A stretch of 64,000 nt of DNA from Burkholderia sp. GAS332 (GTDB taxonomy: Bacteria; Pseudomonadota; Gammaproteobacteria; Burkholderiales; Burkholderiaceae): assembly GCA_900142905.1 (NCBI GenBank), contig FSRV01000001.1, positions 248,001 through 312,000 of the forward strand. Direction: 5' to 3'. The notes below the pieces were generated by a model, which did no database searches, had not been told where the DNA came from, and was given only the letters and a program-made list of their open reading frames with translations. How positions within the stretch are numbered: the first letter of the stretch is position 1; every line of letters begins with the position of its first letter. The position numbers and the translations under genes are program-made. Positions 52,699 to 61,576 of this stretch are shown one piece after another.

Positions 52699-53655
52699 CT
52701 ACAAGAACATCAAGAAATTCAGCAGGAGAATATTCACGACGAGCAAGGTGAGCGCGGTGGGCACCTGCACCTTGATCACGGCGTTCTTATCCGGCAATTC
52801 CAGCAATGCTGCCGGCACCATGTTGAAGTTCGCGGCCATCGGCGTCATGAGCGTGCCGCAGTAGCCACTGAACATGCCGATCGCGACCATCACAGCCGGA
52901 TTGCCGTGAAACACGCCGACCAGGATCGGCACGCCGACGCCACCCGTCATCACCGGAAACGCGGCGAAGCCGTTGCCCATCACCATCGTGAACAGCGCCA
53001 TGCCGATGCAGTACACGGCCACCGCGATGAAGCGGTAGTCGAGGCTGATATAGGCCGTAGTCACGTGAGCGACGGCCTTGCCGACGCCGGCGTCCGAGAA
53101 TACGAGGCCGAGCATGCCGAGCATCTGCGGCAGCACCGCGGCCCACGACAACGCGTCGACCAGGCGGCGCGCTTCCTTCATCGATTGACCGACGGTGTCA
53201 CGCGTCAGCACACAGGCAATTGCTAGTGCAATCACGCAGCCGATCCCGAAACCAATCAACGTGACGTTGGCCTTTTCGATCAGCGGCGTGCCGCCAAAGA
53301 TCAGATGGCTGGCCGACAAGGTGATGATCACGGTGACGACCGGAATCGTCAGCGCGGGCACGAACAGCTTGTTGCCCAGACGTGCGGCGCTAGCCTTGCG
53401 CGCCTCCAGCGAAAGCACCTTCGGCTTGGCCGCGGTCACACCGCCAAAGCCCGCAATCAGCGCCATCACGATCACCAGCACGCCGACCACGGAGGGCGGC
53501 AGCTTGTCGCCGATCAGGAAGATCAGCGCATAGAGAATCCAGAAACCACCGGCGGTGAAACGGCGGGGATGTTCCTTGTCCGTGACGATCATGCCGCCGA
53601 TGACAAGCAGCACCACACCCAGCAGCCAGAAGAGATAGGTAATCGTGAACGTCAT
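52699..53655 (-). CDS. DUF979 integral membrane protein
   Basis: A 318-residue protein with about nine to ten hydrophobic helices, starting MTFTITYLFWLLGVVLLVIG-GMIVTDKEHPRRFTAGGFWI, the DUF979 N-terminus. The start overlaps the DUF969 stop by four bases (ATGA); the two families nearly always occur together. Their placement directly after pxpBCA suggests a two-part permease for 5-oxoproline or a related acid. Function is not established. Confidence 0.88.
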   Translation of the reverse strand: MTFTITYLFWLLGVVLLVIGGMIVTDKEHPRRFTAGGFWILYALIFLIGDKLPPSVVGVLVIVMALIAGFGGVTAAKPKVLSLEARKASAARLGNKLFVPALTIPVVTVIITLSASHLIFGGTPLIEKANVTLIGFGIGCVIALAIACVLTRDTVGQSMKEARRLVDALSWAAVLPQMLGMLGLVFSDAGVGKAVAHVTTAYISLDYRFIAVAVYCIGMALFTMVMGNGFAAFPVMTGGVGVPILVGVFHGNPAVMVAIGMFSGYCGTLMTPMAANFNMVPAALLELPDKNAVIKVQVPTALTLLVVNILLLNFLMFL

Positions 53656-54389
53656 GCTTTGTCTCCCGCGGCCGGCTGCGTCGGCGAACCCGCGGCCGCA
53701 TTGCCGCGCAATTCGCGCTCCAGCGAGCGGTCGAGCAGATACAGGCGGAAGCCGTGGATAATGAACGCGCAGATCGCAGTCGGGATACCCCAGACAGCAA
53801 CGTGAATCGGCTCGACGGTGATGCCGGCTTCCTTCAGGAAGGTCGTCATCAGCACGATTGCGCCAAAGGCGACGAAGATGTCTTCGCCGAAGAACAGGCC
53901 GACGTTATCGGTCGCCGCGGAGAACGCGCGCAATTTGAAACGCACCGCGTCGCTGATTTTGCCGAAGCGGGTTTCAGTGGCGCCTTCGGCCATCGGCGCG
54001 ATCAACGGACGCACCATCTGCGGATGGCCGCCGAGACCGGTCAGGCCGACCGCGGCGGTCAGTTCGCGCACCAGCAGATAGACGATCAGGAGACGTCCGG
54101 CGGTCGCGGCCTTGATGCCGCCGATCCACGCTTGCGCGCGCTCGCGCAAGCCATGCCGTTCCAGCAGACCGATCACCGCAAGCGGCAGCAGAATGATCAG
54201 CGGGATATTGCGGGTCTTGATGAAACCGGTGCCGATCTCAGCGAGAATCTTTTCAGGCGGGAAGTGCGCGGCCAGTCCCGTGATAATCGCGGCAACCGCC
54301 ACGATCAGCATCGGATTGAACCGTAATAAAAAGCCGACGATGATGACGGCCACGCCAATGAGCGGCCATAGACTGACTGTTGTCTGCAT
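53652..54389 (-). CDS. DUF969 integral membrane protein
   Basis: A 245-residue protein with about six hydrophobic helices. TTVSLWPLIGVAVIIVGFLL, ILAEIGTGFIKTRNIPLIIL and TGLGGHPQMVRPLIAPMAEG are the recognisable DUF969 blocks. GGAGATCCAG precedes the ATG at 54389. It follows pxpA after a 270-base gap holding a strong hairpin, and is coupled to DUF979. Confidence 0.88.
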   Translation of the reverse strand: MQTTVSLWPLIGVAVIIVGFLLRFNPMLIVAVAAIITGLAAHFPPEKILAEIGTGFIKTRNIPLIILLPLAVIGLLERHGLRERAQAWIGGIKAATAGRLLIVYLLVRELTAAVGLTGLGGHPQMVRPLIAPMAEGATETRFGKISDAVRFKLRAFSAATDNVGLFFGEDIFVAFGAIVLMTTFLKEAGITVEPIHVAVWGIPTAICAFIIHGFRLYLLDRSLERELRGNAAAGSPTQPAAGDKA

Positions 54390-54580
54390 CTGGATCTCCA
54401 AACAGGGTTTCAACCTCACCGCTTGTGGCGGCTAACGTGGGCCGGCGGGAGGGGACCCCGCGCCGTCTTGCTGCTACGGCTCTTGATGGCCGCATTGCTT
54501 CGACTACACCTGCATCTGCTGCTTAGCTGCTGCTTATCCGCTGATCAACTGCGGCACTGCAATGCGTCCTGCACCTGGCA

Positions 54581-54603
54581 AACGCCCCGCAGGGCGGGGC
54601 GTT
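54581..54603 (-). promoter_or_regulatory. perfect 10-bp hairpin between pxpA and DUF969
   Basis: AACGCCCCGC and GCGGGGCGTT form a perfect 10-bp stem with an AGG loop, 58 bases after the pxpA stop. No T-run follows on either strand, so it is more likely a transcript-end stabiliser or processing hairpin than an intrinsic terminator. The rest of the 270-base gap (54390-54660) has no visible gene. Confidence 0.6.
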
Positions 54604-54660
54604 CAGGGCTTGGCAAGGGGTTGAATCGCGCTGTCCGGTTCGCGTGAGTCGGCGTGCGGA

Positions 54661-55413
54661 TCAGACGCTCGCGGCGCCGGCCGCGTGAACTTCGATACCG
54701 GCGTCCTGCAGCGCGCTGCGGATGCGCCGTGCGAATGCCAACGCATGCGGGCCGTCGCCGTGCAGGCAGATGGTCTGGGCGTTGAGCGGCACCCACTGTC
54801 CGTCGACAGCTTGCACGCGGCGCTCGCGCACCATCGCGAGCGTGCGCGCCAGCACTACGTCTTCGTCGTCGAGCAGCGCGCCGGGCTCCTTGCGAGGGAC
54901 GAGCGATCCGTCGGCGCGATAGCCGCGGTCGGCGAAGACTTCTTCGACGGCAGTCAGGCCGGCTTGCCGTGCAGCCGTCACGAGTCCGCTGTTGGCGAGC
55001 GCGAACACCGCCACCGACGGGTCGAAATCGTGCACCGCCGACACGATCGCGTCGGCGATCTTCGCGTCGCGCGCGGCCTGGTTGTACAGCGCGCCGTGCG
55101 GCTTGACGTGCGCGATGCGGCCGCCCTCCGCCTGAGCAATCGCCGACAGTGCGCCGAGTTGGTACAGCACCCCCGCGTAAATATCGTTGGCCGGCAGGTC
55201 CATTTCCTTGCGGCCGAAATTCTCGGGATCGTTAAAGCTCGGATGCGCGCCGATCGACACGCCTTTTTGCACCGCCCAGCGCACGCAGTCGCGCATGGCG
55301 TTGGCGCCGCCTGCGTGCCAGCCGCACGCGATATTGGCCGAGCTGACGAGGTCGAGCAGCGCCTCGTCGGAGCCGCAACCTTCGCCGAGGTCGGCGTTCA
55401 AATCGATTTCCAT
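54661..55413 (-). CDS. pxpA: 5-oxoprolinase subunit A (LamB/YcsF family)
   Basis: A 250-residue protein. [74 protein letters not shown] and [20 protein letters not shown] are the LamB/YcsF blocks. PxpA with PxpB and PxpC forms the ATP-dependent bacterial 5-oxoprolinase, which opens 5-oxoproline to glutamate. It lies 27 bases after pxpC. Confidence 0.97.
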   Translation of the reverse strand: MEIDLNADLGEGCGSDEALLDLVSSANIACGWHAGGANAMRDCVRWAVQKGVSIGAHPSFNDPENFGRKEMDLPANDIYAGVLYQLGALSAIAQAEGGRIAHVKPHGALYNQAARDAKIADAIVSAVHDFDPSVAVFALANSGLVTAARQAGLTAVEEVFADRGYRADGSLVPRKEPGALLDDEDVVLARTLAMVRERRVQAVDGQWVPLNAQTICLHGDGPHALAFARRIRSALQDAGIEVHAAGAASV

Positions 55414-55440
55414 AGTGTTCCTCTACTCATCTACTTAGTG

Positions 55441-56493
55441 TTACAGCGCTGCGACCGCCGGCTGGCGCGCGCAGCGTTCTTCGTGCATGGCAATTGCGGC
55501 GTCGATCTGCCGCAAATACGTGCGTTCTTCCAGTAAAGCCTGACGCGCCTCAAAAGGCGTTGTCGGGACGAAGCGGATGGCGGCGTTCAGGCGAACCTGC
55601 GCGAGTTTCCATAGATCGGCCTGGATCACGGCGCCGATCTTCGGATAGCCGCCGGTGGTCTGCGCATCGCTCATCAGCACGATCGGCTGGCCGTTCGGTG
55701 GAACCTGAATCGTGCCAGGCAACACCGCGTGCGAGAGCAGATCGCTTTTCTGGGTGCGTTTCAGTTCCGCGCCGGCGAGGCGGTAGCCCATGCGGTTGCT
55801 GTTCGGTGTGACCAGCCATTCATCGGACCAGAACGATACCCGCGCGTCTTCGGTGAAGCTGTCGTATTCGGGGCCTTGCAGCACGCGGATCGGCACAGCC
55901 CACGGCACGCCCGACGGATGCCGGCCGCGCCGCAGCGGCTCGTGAACCAGCACGAACTTGCACCAGGCGGGCGCCTTCACGCCGAACTCCGGCGCTTCAG
56001 GGGCAAAGCCGAGGTGGCCGCGTTGCAGCGGCGCGCCGACCGGCAGACGATCGCCGTCGCGCAGCGCCCGGCCGCCCAGTCCGCCGAAATGGCCGGCGAG
56101 ATCGGTGCTGCGCGAGCCGAGCATCGGTAAAACGTCGACGCCGCCGGCGATGCAGACATAGCCGCGCATACCGCGCCTGGCCGCTTGCAGCACCAACTCC
56201 TGGCCGGCTTGCACCGGCAGGCTCCACCATGAATAGACCGGCTTGCCGTCGAGCGTCGCGCCGAATTCGGTGCCGGTGATGGCCACGCGTGTGGCGCGCA
56301 GAAAGCGCAGCACGGTCGGGCCGAAGGTAATTTCCAGGCCGGCCGCATCGGGCCGGTTGCCGACCAGCCGGTTGCCGACCTCGAGCGACAGACGGTCGAG
56401 CGCGCCCCCCATCGCGACGCCGAGGTGCCGGTACCCGTGACGGCCGAGATCCTGAATCGTGGTCAGGAGACCCGCGCGAATCACATCGATCAT
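55441..56493 (-). CDS. pxpC: 5-oxoprolinase subunit C (biotin-dependent carboxylase-like domain)
   Basis: A 350-residue protein. MIDVIRAGLLTTIQDLGRHG-YRHLGVAMGGALDRLSLEVG is the PxpC/KipA N-terminus, GMRGYVCIAGGVDVLPMLGS and SRSTDLAGHFGGLGGRAL the middle, and PIVLMSDAQTTGGYPKIGAV-IQADLWKLAQ the C-terminal signature. It forms the carboxyltransferase-like half with PxpB. The start overlaps the pxpB stop by four bases. Confidence 0.97.
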   Translation of the reverse strand: MIDVIRAGLLTTIQDLGRHGYRHLGVAMGGALDRLSLEVGNRLVGNRPDAAGLEITFGPTVLRFLRATRVAITGTEFGATLDGKPVYSWWSLPVQAGQELVLQAARRGMRGYVCIAGGVDVLPMLGSRSTDLAGHFGGLGGRALRDGDRLPVGAPLQRGHLGFAPEAPEFGVKAPAWCKFVLVHEPLRRGRHPSGVPWAVPIRVLQGPEYDSFTEDARVSFWSDEWLVTPNSNRMGYRLAGAELKRTQKSDLLSHAVLPGTIQVPPNGQPIVLMSDAQTTGGYPKIGAVIQADLWKLAQVRLNAAIRFVPTTPFEARQALLEERTYLRQIDAAIAMHEERCARQPAVAAL

Positions 56494-57143
56494 GCGTGTA
56501 TCCCCGCAACGGTAAAGCGCACCCGGTCGCCCGGTTGCAAGAGCGTGGGTGGCCGGCGGGCCGGATCGAACAGCGGCAGTTCGGTCCGGCCGATCAACTG
56601 CCAGCCGCCGGGGGAGGTCGCCGGATAAATGCCCGTCTGCTCACCGCCGATGCCGACCGAACCGGCCGGCACTTCCAGCCGCGGCGACGCACGGCGCGGC
56701 GTGTGCAGTGCTTCTTCTAGCCCGCCCATGTAGGCGAAGCCCGGCTGGAAACCGAGGAAAAACACCACGTACTCGCCGTCCGCATGACGTTGCACGACCT
56801 CACGCACGCTCAGGCCGGTGTGACTGGCGACCGCTTGCAGATCGGGGCCGAACTCGCCGCCGTACTGCACCGGGATGTCGACTTCGCGACCGGGTGCGGA
56901 TACGTCGCTTACCGCGTTCCAGGCTGCCTGCAATTGGCGCACGAGTGCTTCGCGGTCGGCTTCGAGCGGATCGAATACGAGTGTCAGATTGTTCATGCCC
57001 GGCACAACCTCCAGCACATACGGCCATTCGCGCGCAGCCTCGGCGGCAGCCCACACGCGCCGCTGGCAGTCCAGCGTGGCTGGCGGCGGGGCTTCGCAGA
57101 CTAGCGCGGCATCGCCGAGCGGAAAGATTCTTGGTTGGCTCAT
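56490..57143 (-). CDS. pxpB: 5-oxoprolinase subunit B (KipI-like)
   Basis: A 217-residue protein: PRIFPLGDAALVCEAPP at the N-terminus, WPYVLEVVPGMNNLTLVFDP in the middle, and FFLGFQPGFAYMGGLEEALH-TPRRASPRLEVPAGSVGIGG followed by GGWQLIGRTELPLFDPARRP, the allophanate-hydrolase subunit 1 signature. First gene of the pxpBCA-DUF969-DUF979 unit; divergent from a winged-helix regulator. Confidence 0.97.
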   Translation of the reverse strand: MSQPRIFPLGDAALVCEAPPPATLDCQRRVWAAAEAAREWPYVLEVVPGMNNLTLVFDPLEADREALVRQLQAAWNAVSDVSAPGREVDIPVQYGGEFGPDLQAVASHTGLSVREVVQRHADGEYVVFFLGFQPGFAYMGGLEEALHTPRRASPRLEVPAGSVGIGGEQTGIYPATSPGGWQLIGRTELPLFDPARRPPTLLQPGDRVRFTVAGIHA

Positions 57144-57350
57144 CGCTTAATGGCCCAGGTCGAGTCGGAGATGTCGAGCATATCGGACCCTATGGCGTTT
57201 TACCGGCATAAGGTGCACGATGATTGAAGCGTACATTATCAATAAAATATCAACAATTTATCTATAAGCGTTTTCGCCAGGCTCCCGGGAATGGGCTGCT
57301 CGTCGTACACTCCCGACACCTTTCCAACCTGTTTGCCGAGAAACTTCACC
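57144..57350. promoter_or_regulatory. divergent pxpB / winged-helix regulator control region
   Basis: Holds an AT-rich stretch at 57232-57270 within GC-rich DNA. TATCAA occurs at 57237-57242 and again at 57248-57253, 11 bases apart, followed by TTATCTATAA. The direct repeats one helical turn apart are a plausible operator for the divergent regulator. Confidence 0.4.
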
Positions 57351-57863
57351 ATGTCGCGCCACCCCACCAAGATTGTTTCTTCGGAACATCTCGTGTCTGA
57401 CACAAGTGCGGAGCTGTCCGAGCTGGAGTACGCACTCATCATGGCGGGCAATGCGTTCAACCGGTGGATGGTGCGCTGCATGTCAGCCGCCGGCGAAAAG
57501 GACATGACCGCGATCGAAGTCTCGTTGCTGCACCACGTCAGCCATCGCGAGCGGCGCAAGAAGCTGGCGGACATCTGCTTCGTGCTGAACATCGAAGACA
57601 CCCACGTCGCCACTTACGCGTTGAAGAAGCTCGTAGCTAGAGGGTATGTAAAAAGCGAAAAGACCGGCAAGGAAGTGTTCTTCTCGGCGACCGATGCAGG
57701 CCGCGAGCTCTGTCTGAAATACCGCGAGGTGCGCGAGAGCTGCCTGATTTCCACGCTGAAGGAAAGTGGCATGACCAATGAGCAGATCGGCGAGGCGGCG
57801 CAACTGATGCGCAACGCGTCCGGACTGTACGACACGGCCGCGCGGGCGGCGGCGTCTTTATAA
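57351..57863 (+). CDS. winged-helix (MarR-like) transcriptional regulator
   Basis: A 170-residue protein with a helix-turn-helix core: AIEVSLLHHVSHRERRKKLA-DICFVLNIEDTHVATYALKK-LVARGYVKSEKTGKEVFFSA, the wing being KTGKEVFFSATDAG. C-terminal helices would dimerise it. Divergent from pxpB over an AT-rich spacer with direct repeats, it is the obvious candidate regulator of the 5-oxoproline operon. The start at 57351 is the first ATG after the leader; the frame is open to 57291. Confidence 0.85.
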   Translation: MSRHPTKIVSSEHLVSDTSAELSELEYALIMAGNAFNRWMVRCMSAAGEKDMTAIEVSLLHHVSHRERRKKLADICFVLNIEDTHVATYALKKLVARGYVKSEKTGKEVFFSATDAGRELCLKYREVRESCLISTLKESGMTNEQIGEAAQLMRNASGLYDTAARAAASL

Positions 57864-57921
57864 CAAGGTTCGGCCTCGGCGGCTGATGAAGGAGGCGCCT
57901 CGCACGGCGCGCTTCAAACGC

Positions 57922-58521
57922 TTAATCCGCCGGATGCGGATAGAGGCCGGCTTCCGTCACGATCAGATCGAGCGGGATGTCATGGGTTTCGCGCTGCAAC
58001 GCGTCAGTGCGGCACGCTTCATAGGCGATGCCGACCGTGACCGGCTTCTGCGACCCCGGCCAACCGGCCAGCGTGCGGTCGTAGTAGCCGCCGCCGTAGC
58101 CGAGCCGGAAGCCGTCGGCGTCGAAACCCACGCACGGCACAAACAGCAGATCGGGAACCACCACGCGCCCCGACGTGGGCTCGGCGATCTTGTGGTGGCC
58201 GATCTTCATCGGCGTATCGGGCGCCCATGCATGAAATTCGAGCGGCAGGCCACGTTCCTTGACGACCGGCAAGCTCGCCTCGCGTTGCGCATCTGCCGCG
58301 AGCCAGATCGCCATCGCGGTGCGCGCGTCGAACTCGCCCGACAGCGGCCAATAGAACCCGACACTCTGCACGCCATAGTGCTTCAATGTGTCGAGAATGC
58401 GACGGTTGAGCGCAGCGTTATGCGCCGGCTCGGAAGCCGCGTGTAGCCTTGCTTCCAATAGCATTCGACGCAGCGCCTTTTTCGATTCTGCGCCGGGGTT
58501 GCATGCTATGCTTGGGTCCAA
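57922..58521 (-). CDS. 5-formyltetrahydrofolate cyclo-ligase
   Basis: About 199 residues; converts 5-formyl-THF to 5,10-methenyl-THF with ATP. ALRRMLLEARLHA at the N-terminus, VGFYWPLSGEFDARTAM, and the signature LLFVPCVGFDADGFRLGYGG-GYYDRTLAGWPGSQKPVTVG. There is no ATG at a natural N-terminus: the TTG at 58521, six bases after GGAG, gives normal length, while the ATG at 58602 would overlap the divergent lipoprotein gene by 61 bases. It lies head to head with the transglycosylase gene, starts 20 bases apart. Confidence 0.9.
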   Translation of the reverse strand: MDPSIACNPGAESKKALRRMLLEARLHAASEPAHNAALNRRILDTLKHYGVQSVGFYWPLSGEFDARTAMAIWLAADAQREASLPVVKERGLPLEFHAWAPDTPMKIGHHKIAEPTSGRVVVPDLLFVPCVGFDADGFRLGYGGGYYDRTLAGWPGSQKPVTVGIAYEACRTDALQRETHDIPLDLIVTEAGLYPHPAD

Positions 58522-58541
58522 TTCGCGCTCCAGAAACAACG

Positions 58542-60509
58542 ATGTCAATACGCCTCTATCGAGTATATCGCGCGGCCGGTCTGGCGCTGGCCGCTGCGGC
58601 ACTCGTCGCGTGCAGCACGGCCTCCGCCGTCAAGCCCGTTCCCCTTTCGCAACTCACGAACGACGACCAGATCTTCGTCCAGCTTCGCGAAGCCGCCCGC
58701 ACGAATGATGCGGCGCGCGCAGCGCAACTGGCGAGCATGATCCCGAACTATCCGGCGCCTTCGTATCTGGAGTACTTCCAGCTCAAGCCGCAGTTGTTCG
58801 ATTCCAGCGGCCATGCGCGCATTGACGCGCCGGATGCGCCGGTGTTGGCGTTCCTGCAGAAGTACGACGGCCAGGCCATCGCCGACCGTCTGCGCAACGA
58901 CTACCTCACGGTGCTCGGCGCGCGTCACGACTGGCCCAACTTCGATCAGCAATACGCGCGTTTCGTGCTGAACGACGATACGCAGGTGAAGTGCTACGCG
59001 CTCGAATCGCGCGCCGCGCGAGGTGAAAACGTCGCCGACGCGGCGCGTGCGCTGCTGGTCGATCCGAAATGGTACGGCGACGGCTGCGTCGATCTGGTTA
59101 CCGCGTTGGCCGTCAACCAGCAATTCAGTTCCGACGACGTGTGGCAACAGATCCGTCTCGCCTACGAGCAGAACTACACCAGCACCGGTAGCAAGCTGGT
59201 CGACGCGCTCAGCAACCAGCCGCCCGATCCGGTACTGTTCGGCCAGGCCACGAGTACGCCGCCGTTGCTGCTGGCGCGCGGCGTCGGTCCGGATACGCAG
59301 TCGCACCAACTCGCGTTGCTCGCGATCACGCGCATGGCGCGCAACGACCCGGCCATGGCCGCGGCCACGTTCGCGTCGGTGGCGCCGTCGCTGAGCTCGC
59401 CCGAGCGTGCTATCGGCTGGGGCACGATCGCCTATCAGGCCGCCACCAAGCAGATGCCGAGCGCGGTCGACTGGTACCGGCTCTCGGTGAATGCGCCGCT
59501 GTCGAACCCGGCGTACGAATGGCGCACCCGCACCGCGCTGCTCGCGGGCGATTGGACGATGGTGCGCTGGTCGATCGAACAGATGCCGGCGGCGCTGCGC
59601 AATCAGCCGTCGTGGGTGTACTGGCATGCCCGTGCGCTCAAGCAGGCCGGCGACACGGCCACGGCCAACCAGGAATTCGCGTCGATCTCGCAGGGCTTCA
59701 ACTTTTACGGCCAACTGGCTTCGGAAGAGCTCGGCCAGAAGATCACCGTGCCGCCGAAAACGACGGTGACCGACGCCGAAATCCAGCAGGCCGGCAATAC
59801 GCCGGGCTTCGATCTGGCGCAGCGTTTCTATGCGCTGAATCTGCGGCTCGAGGGCAATCGCGAATGGAACTGGCCGCTGCGCAACATGAGCGACCGGCAA
59901 CTGATCGCCGTTGCCGAATACGCGCGCCGTATCGAACTGTATGACCGCACCGTCAATACGGCGGACCGCACGAAGAGTGAGCACGACTTCTCGCTGCGTT
60001 ATCTGTCGCCGTTCAAGGATATCGTTGAGCGCGATGCGCAGTCGAATGGGCTGGATGTGGAATGGGCGTACGGGCTGATTCGCCAGGAGTCGCGCTTCAT
60101 CATGAACGCGCGCTCGGACGTCGGCGCGAGCGGTTTGATGCAGCTGATGCCGGGCACCGCGCAACTGGTGGCGAAGAAGATCGGCCTCGGTCCGATTTCG
60201 CGCGAGCAGATGAACGACATCAACACCAACATCCTGCTCGGCACGAACTACCTGTCGATGATCTACAATCAGTTCGACGGTTCCGCCGTGCTGGCCACCG
60301 CAGGCTACAACGCGGGCCCCGGCCGTCCGCGCAACTGGCGGCAATCGCTGCAGCGCCCGGTTGAAGGCGCGATCTTCGCAGAGACGATTCCGTTCAACGA
60401 AACGCGCGACTACGTGAAGAATGTCTTGTCCAACACGGTCTACTACGCGGCATTGTTCGAAGGCCGTCCGCAATCGCTGAAGGCGCGCCTGGGTTATATC
60501 GCACCGTAA
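58542..60509 (+). CDS. soluble-type lytic murein transglycosylase (lipoprotein)
   Basis: 655 residues. Signal peptide with lipobox ALAAAALVAC (Cys near residue 22). A long helical superhelix like Slt70 is followed by the catalytic SLT domain: VEWAYGLIRQESRFIMNARS (catalytic Glu in QES), DVGASGLMQLMPGTAQLVAK, NILLGTNYLSMIYNQFDGSA-VLATAGYNAGPGRPRNW. It cleaves peptidoglycan to 1,6-anhydro products at the outer membrane's inner face. Its promoter must lie within the divergent cyclo-ligase gene. Confidence 0.95.
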   Translation: MSIRLYRVYRAAGLALAAAALVACSTASAVKPVPLSQLTNDDQIFVQLREAARTNDAARAAQLASMIPNYPAPSYLEYFQLKPQLFDSSGHARIDAPDAPVLAFLQKYDGQAIADRLRNDYLTVLGARHDWPNFDQQYARFVLNDDTQVKCYALESRAARGENVADAARALLVDPKWYGDGCVDLVTALAVNQQFSSDDVWQQIRLAYEQNYTSTGSKLVDALSNQPPDPVLFGQATSTPPLLLARGVGPDTQSHQLALLAITRMARNDPAMAAATFASVAPSLSSPERAIGWGTIAYQAATKQMPSAVDWYRLSVNAPLSNPAYEWRTRTALLAGDWTMVRWSIEQMPAALRNQPSWVYWHARALKQAGDTATANQEFASISQGFNFYGQLASEELGQKITVPPKTTVTDAEIQQAGNTPGFDLAQRFYALNLRLEGNREWNWPLRNMSDRQLIAVAEYARRIELYDRTVNTADRTKSEHDFSLRYLSPFKDIVERDAQSNGLDVEWAYGLIRQESRFIMNARSDVGASGLMQLMPGTAQLVAKKIGLGPISREQMNDINTNILLGTNYLSMIYNQFDGSAVLATAGYNAGPGRPRNWRQSLQRPVEGAIFAETIPFNETRDYVKNVLSNTVYYAALFEGRPQSLKARLGYIAP

Positions 60510-60591
60510 GCGCCGTGCCGCCGCCGCGTCGATTTGATGCGGCGGTGCGCCACGCCAGCCGTTGCCACGGCTTCCACCAGGGAGTCGAGAA

Positions 60592-61545
60592 ATGCGACAT
60601 CAAGCCATTGCGATCATCGGCGGTTCCGGTTTTATCGGCAGCCATCTCGTCAACGCCCTCGTTGAAATGGGCAAAGACGTGCGCATCGCCACCCGGCGGC
60701 GCTACAACGCCCGCCATCTCACCCTGCTCCCCATCGACGTGATCGAAGCCGACGTGTTCGATCCGGTGCAACTCGCGCGTTTCGTCGAAGGCACCGATTG
60801 CGTCATCAACCTCGTTGCCACGCTGCATGGCAAACGCGGCACGCCTTATGGCCCGGAATTCGCTCGCACGCACGTCGAGTTACCGACCAAAATCGTTGCG
60901 GCTTGCGAAGGCAAGGGCGTGCATCGGCTGATTCATATCAGCGCGTTGGGCGCCGACTCGAACGGACCCAGCATGTATTCGCGCTCGAAGGGTGACGGCG
61001 AGAAGGCCGTGCACGCGGCGAATCTGGCGTGGACGATTTTCCGGCCGTCCGTGGTGTTCGGTCCCGAAGACCAGTTCCTCAACAAGTTCGCGTTCCTGCA
61101 ACGCGTCTTCCCGGTGATTCCACTTGCCATGCCGGATGCGAAATTCCAGCCGGTGTACGTTGACGACGTGGCGAAAGCGATCTGCAACGTGCTCGATCTC
61201 GACGCGGCCAGCGGCCATACCTACGAACTGGGCGGCCCGACCGTCTATACCCTCGAAGACCTCGTCAAGTATTGCGGCGATGTGATTGGCCGGCATGCGC
61301 GAATCATTCGCCTGCCGGAAACGTTGGCGCGTTTGCAGGCGTTGACGTTTGAAATGGCACCGGGCGAACCGGTGATCTCGCGCGACAATCTCGATTCGAT
61401 GAAAATCGACAACGTGTTGAGCGGACCGCTTGCGCCTGAACTCGGCATCGAACCCGTCAGCATCGAAACGATCGCCCCCGTGTATCTGACCGGCGCGTCG
61501 ACGCGTTCGCGCTTCGACACGTTTCGCGCCAGCGCGGGGCGCTGA
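60592..61545 (+). CDS. atypical SDR / NAD(P)-dependent epimerase (NDUFA9-like)
   Basis: A 317-residue Rossmann protein. IAIIGGSGFIGSHLVNALVE is the nucleotide-binding site; GVHRLIHISALGADSNGPSM-YSRSKGDGEKAV has a Ser and a YxxxK-like YSRSK pair; FRPSVVFGPEDQFLNKFA is typical of the complex-I NDUFA9-like branch. Substrate is unknown; related proteins support quinone or respiratory-complex functions. GGGAG precedes the ATG at 60592. It may be co-transcribed with the GST gene 31 bases downstream. Confidence 0.88.
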   Translation: MRHQAIAIIGGSGFIGSHLVNALVEMGKDVRIATRRRYNARHLTLLPIDVIEADVFDPVQLARFVEGTDCVINLVATLHGKRGTPYGPEFARTHVELPTKIVAACEGKGVHRLIHISALGADSNGPSMYSRSKGDGEKAVHAANLAWTIFRPSVVFGPEDQFLNKFAFLQRVFPVIPLAMPDAKFQPVYVDDVAKAICNVLDLDAASGHTYELGGPTVYTLEDLVKYCGDVIGRHARIIRLPETLARLQALTFEMAPGEPVISRDNLDSMKIDNVLSGPLAPELGIEPVSIETIAPVYLTGASTRSRFDTFRASAGR

Positions 61546-61576
61546 ACCTTTTTATCTTCCCTCTTATAAAAGAACG

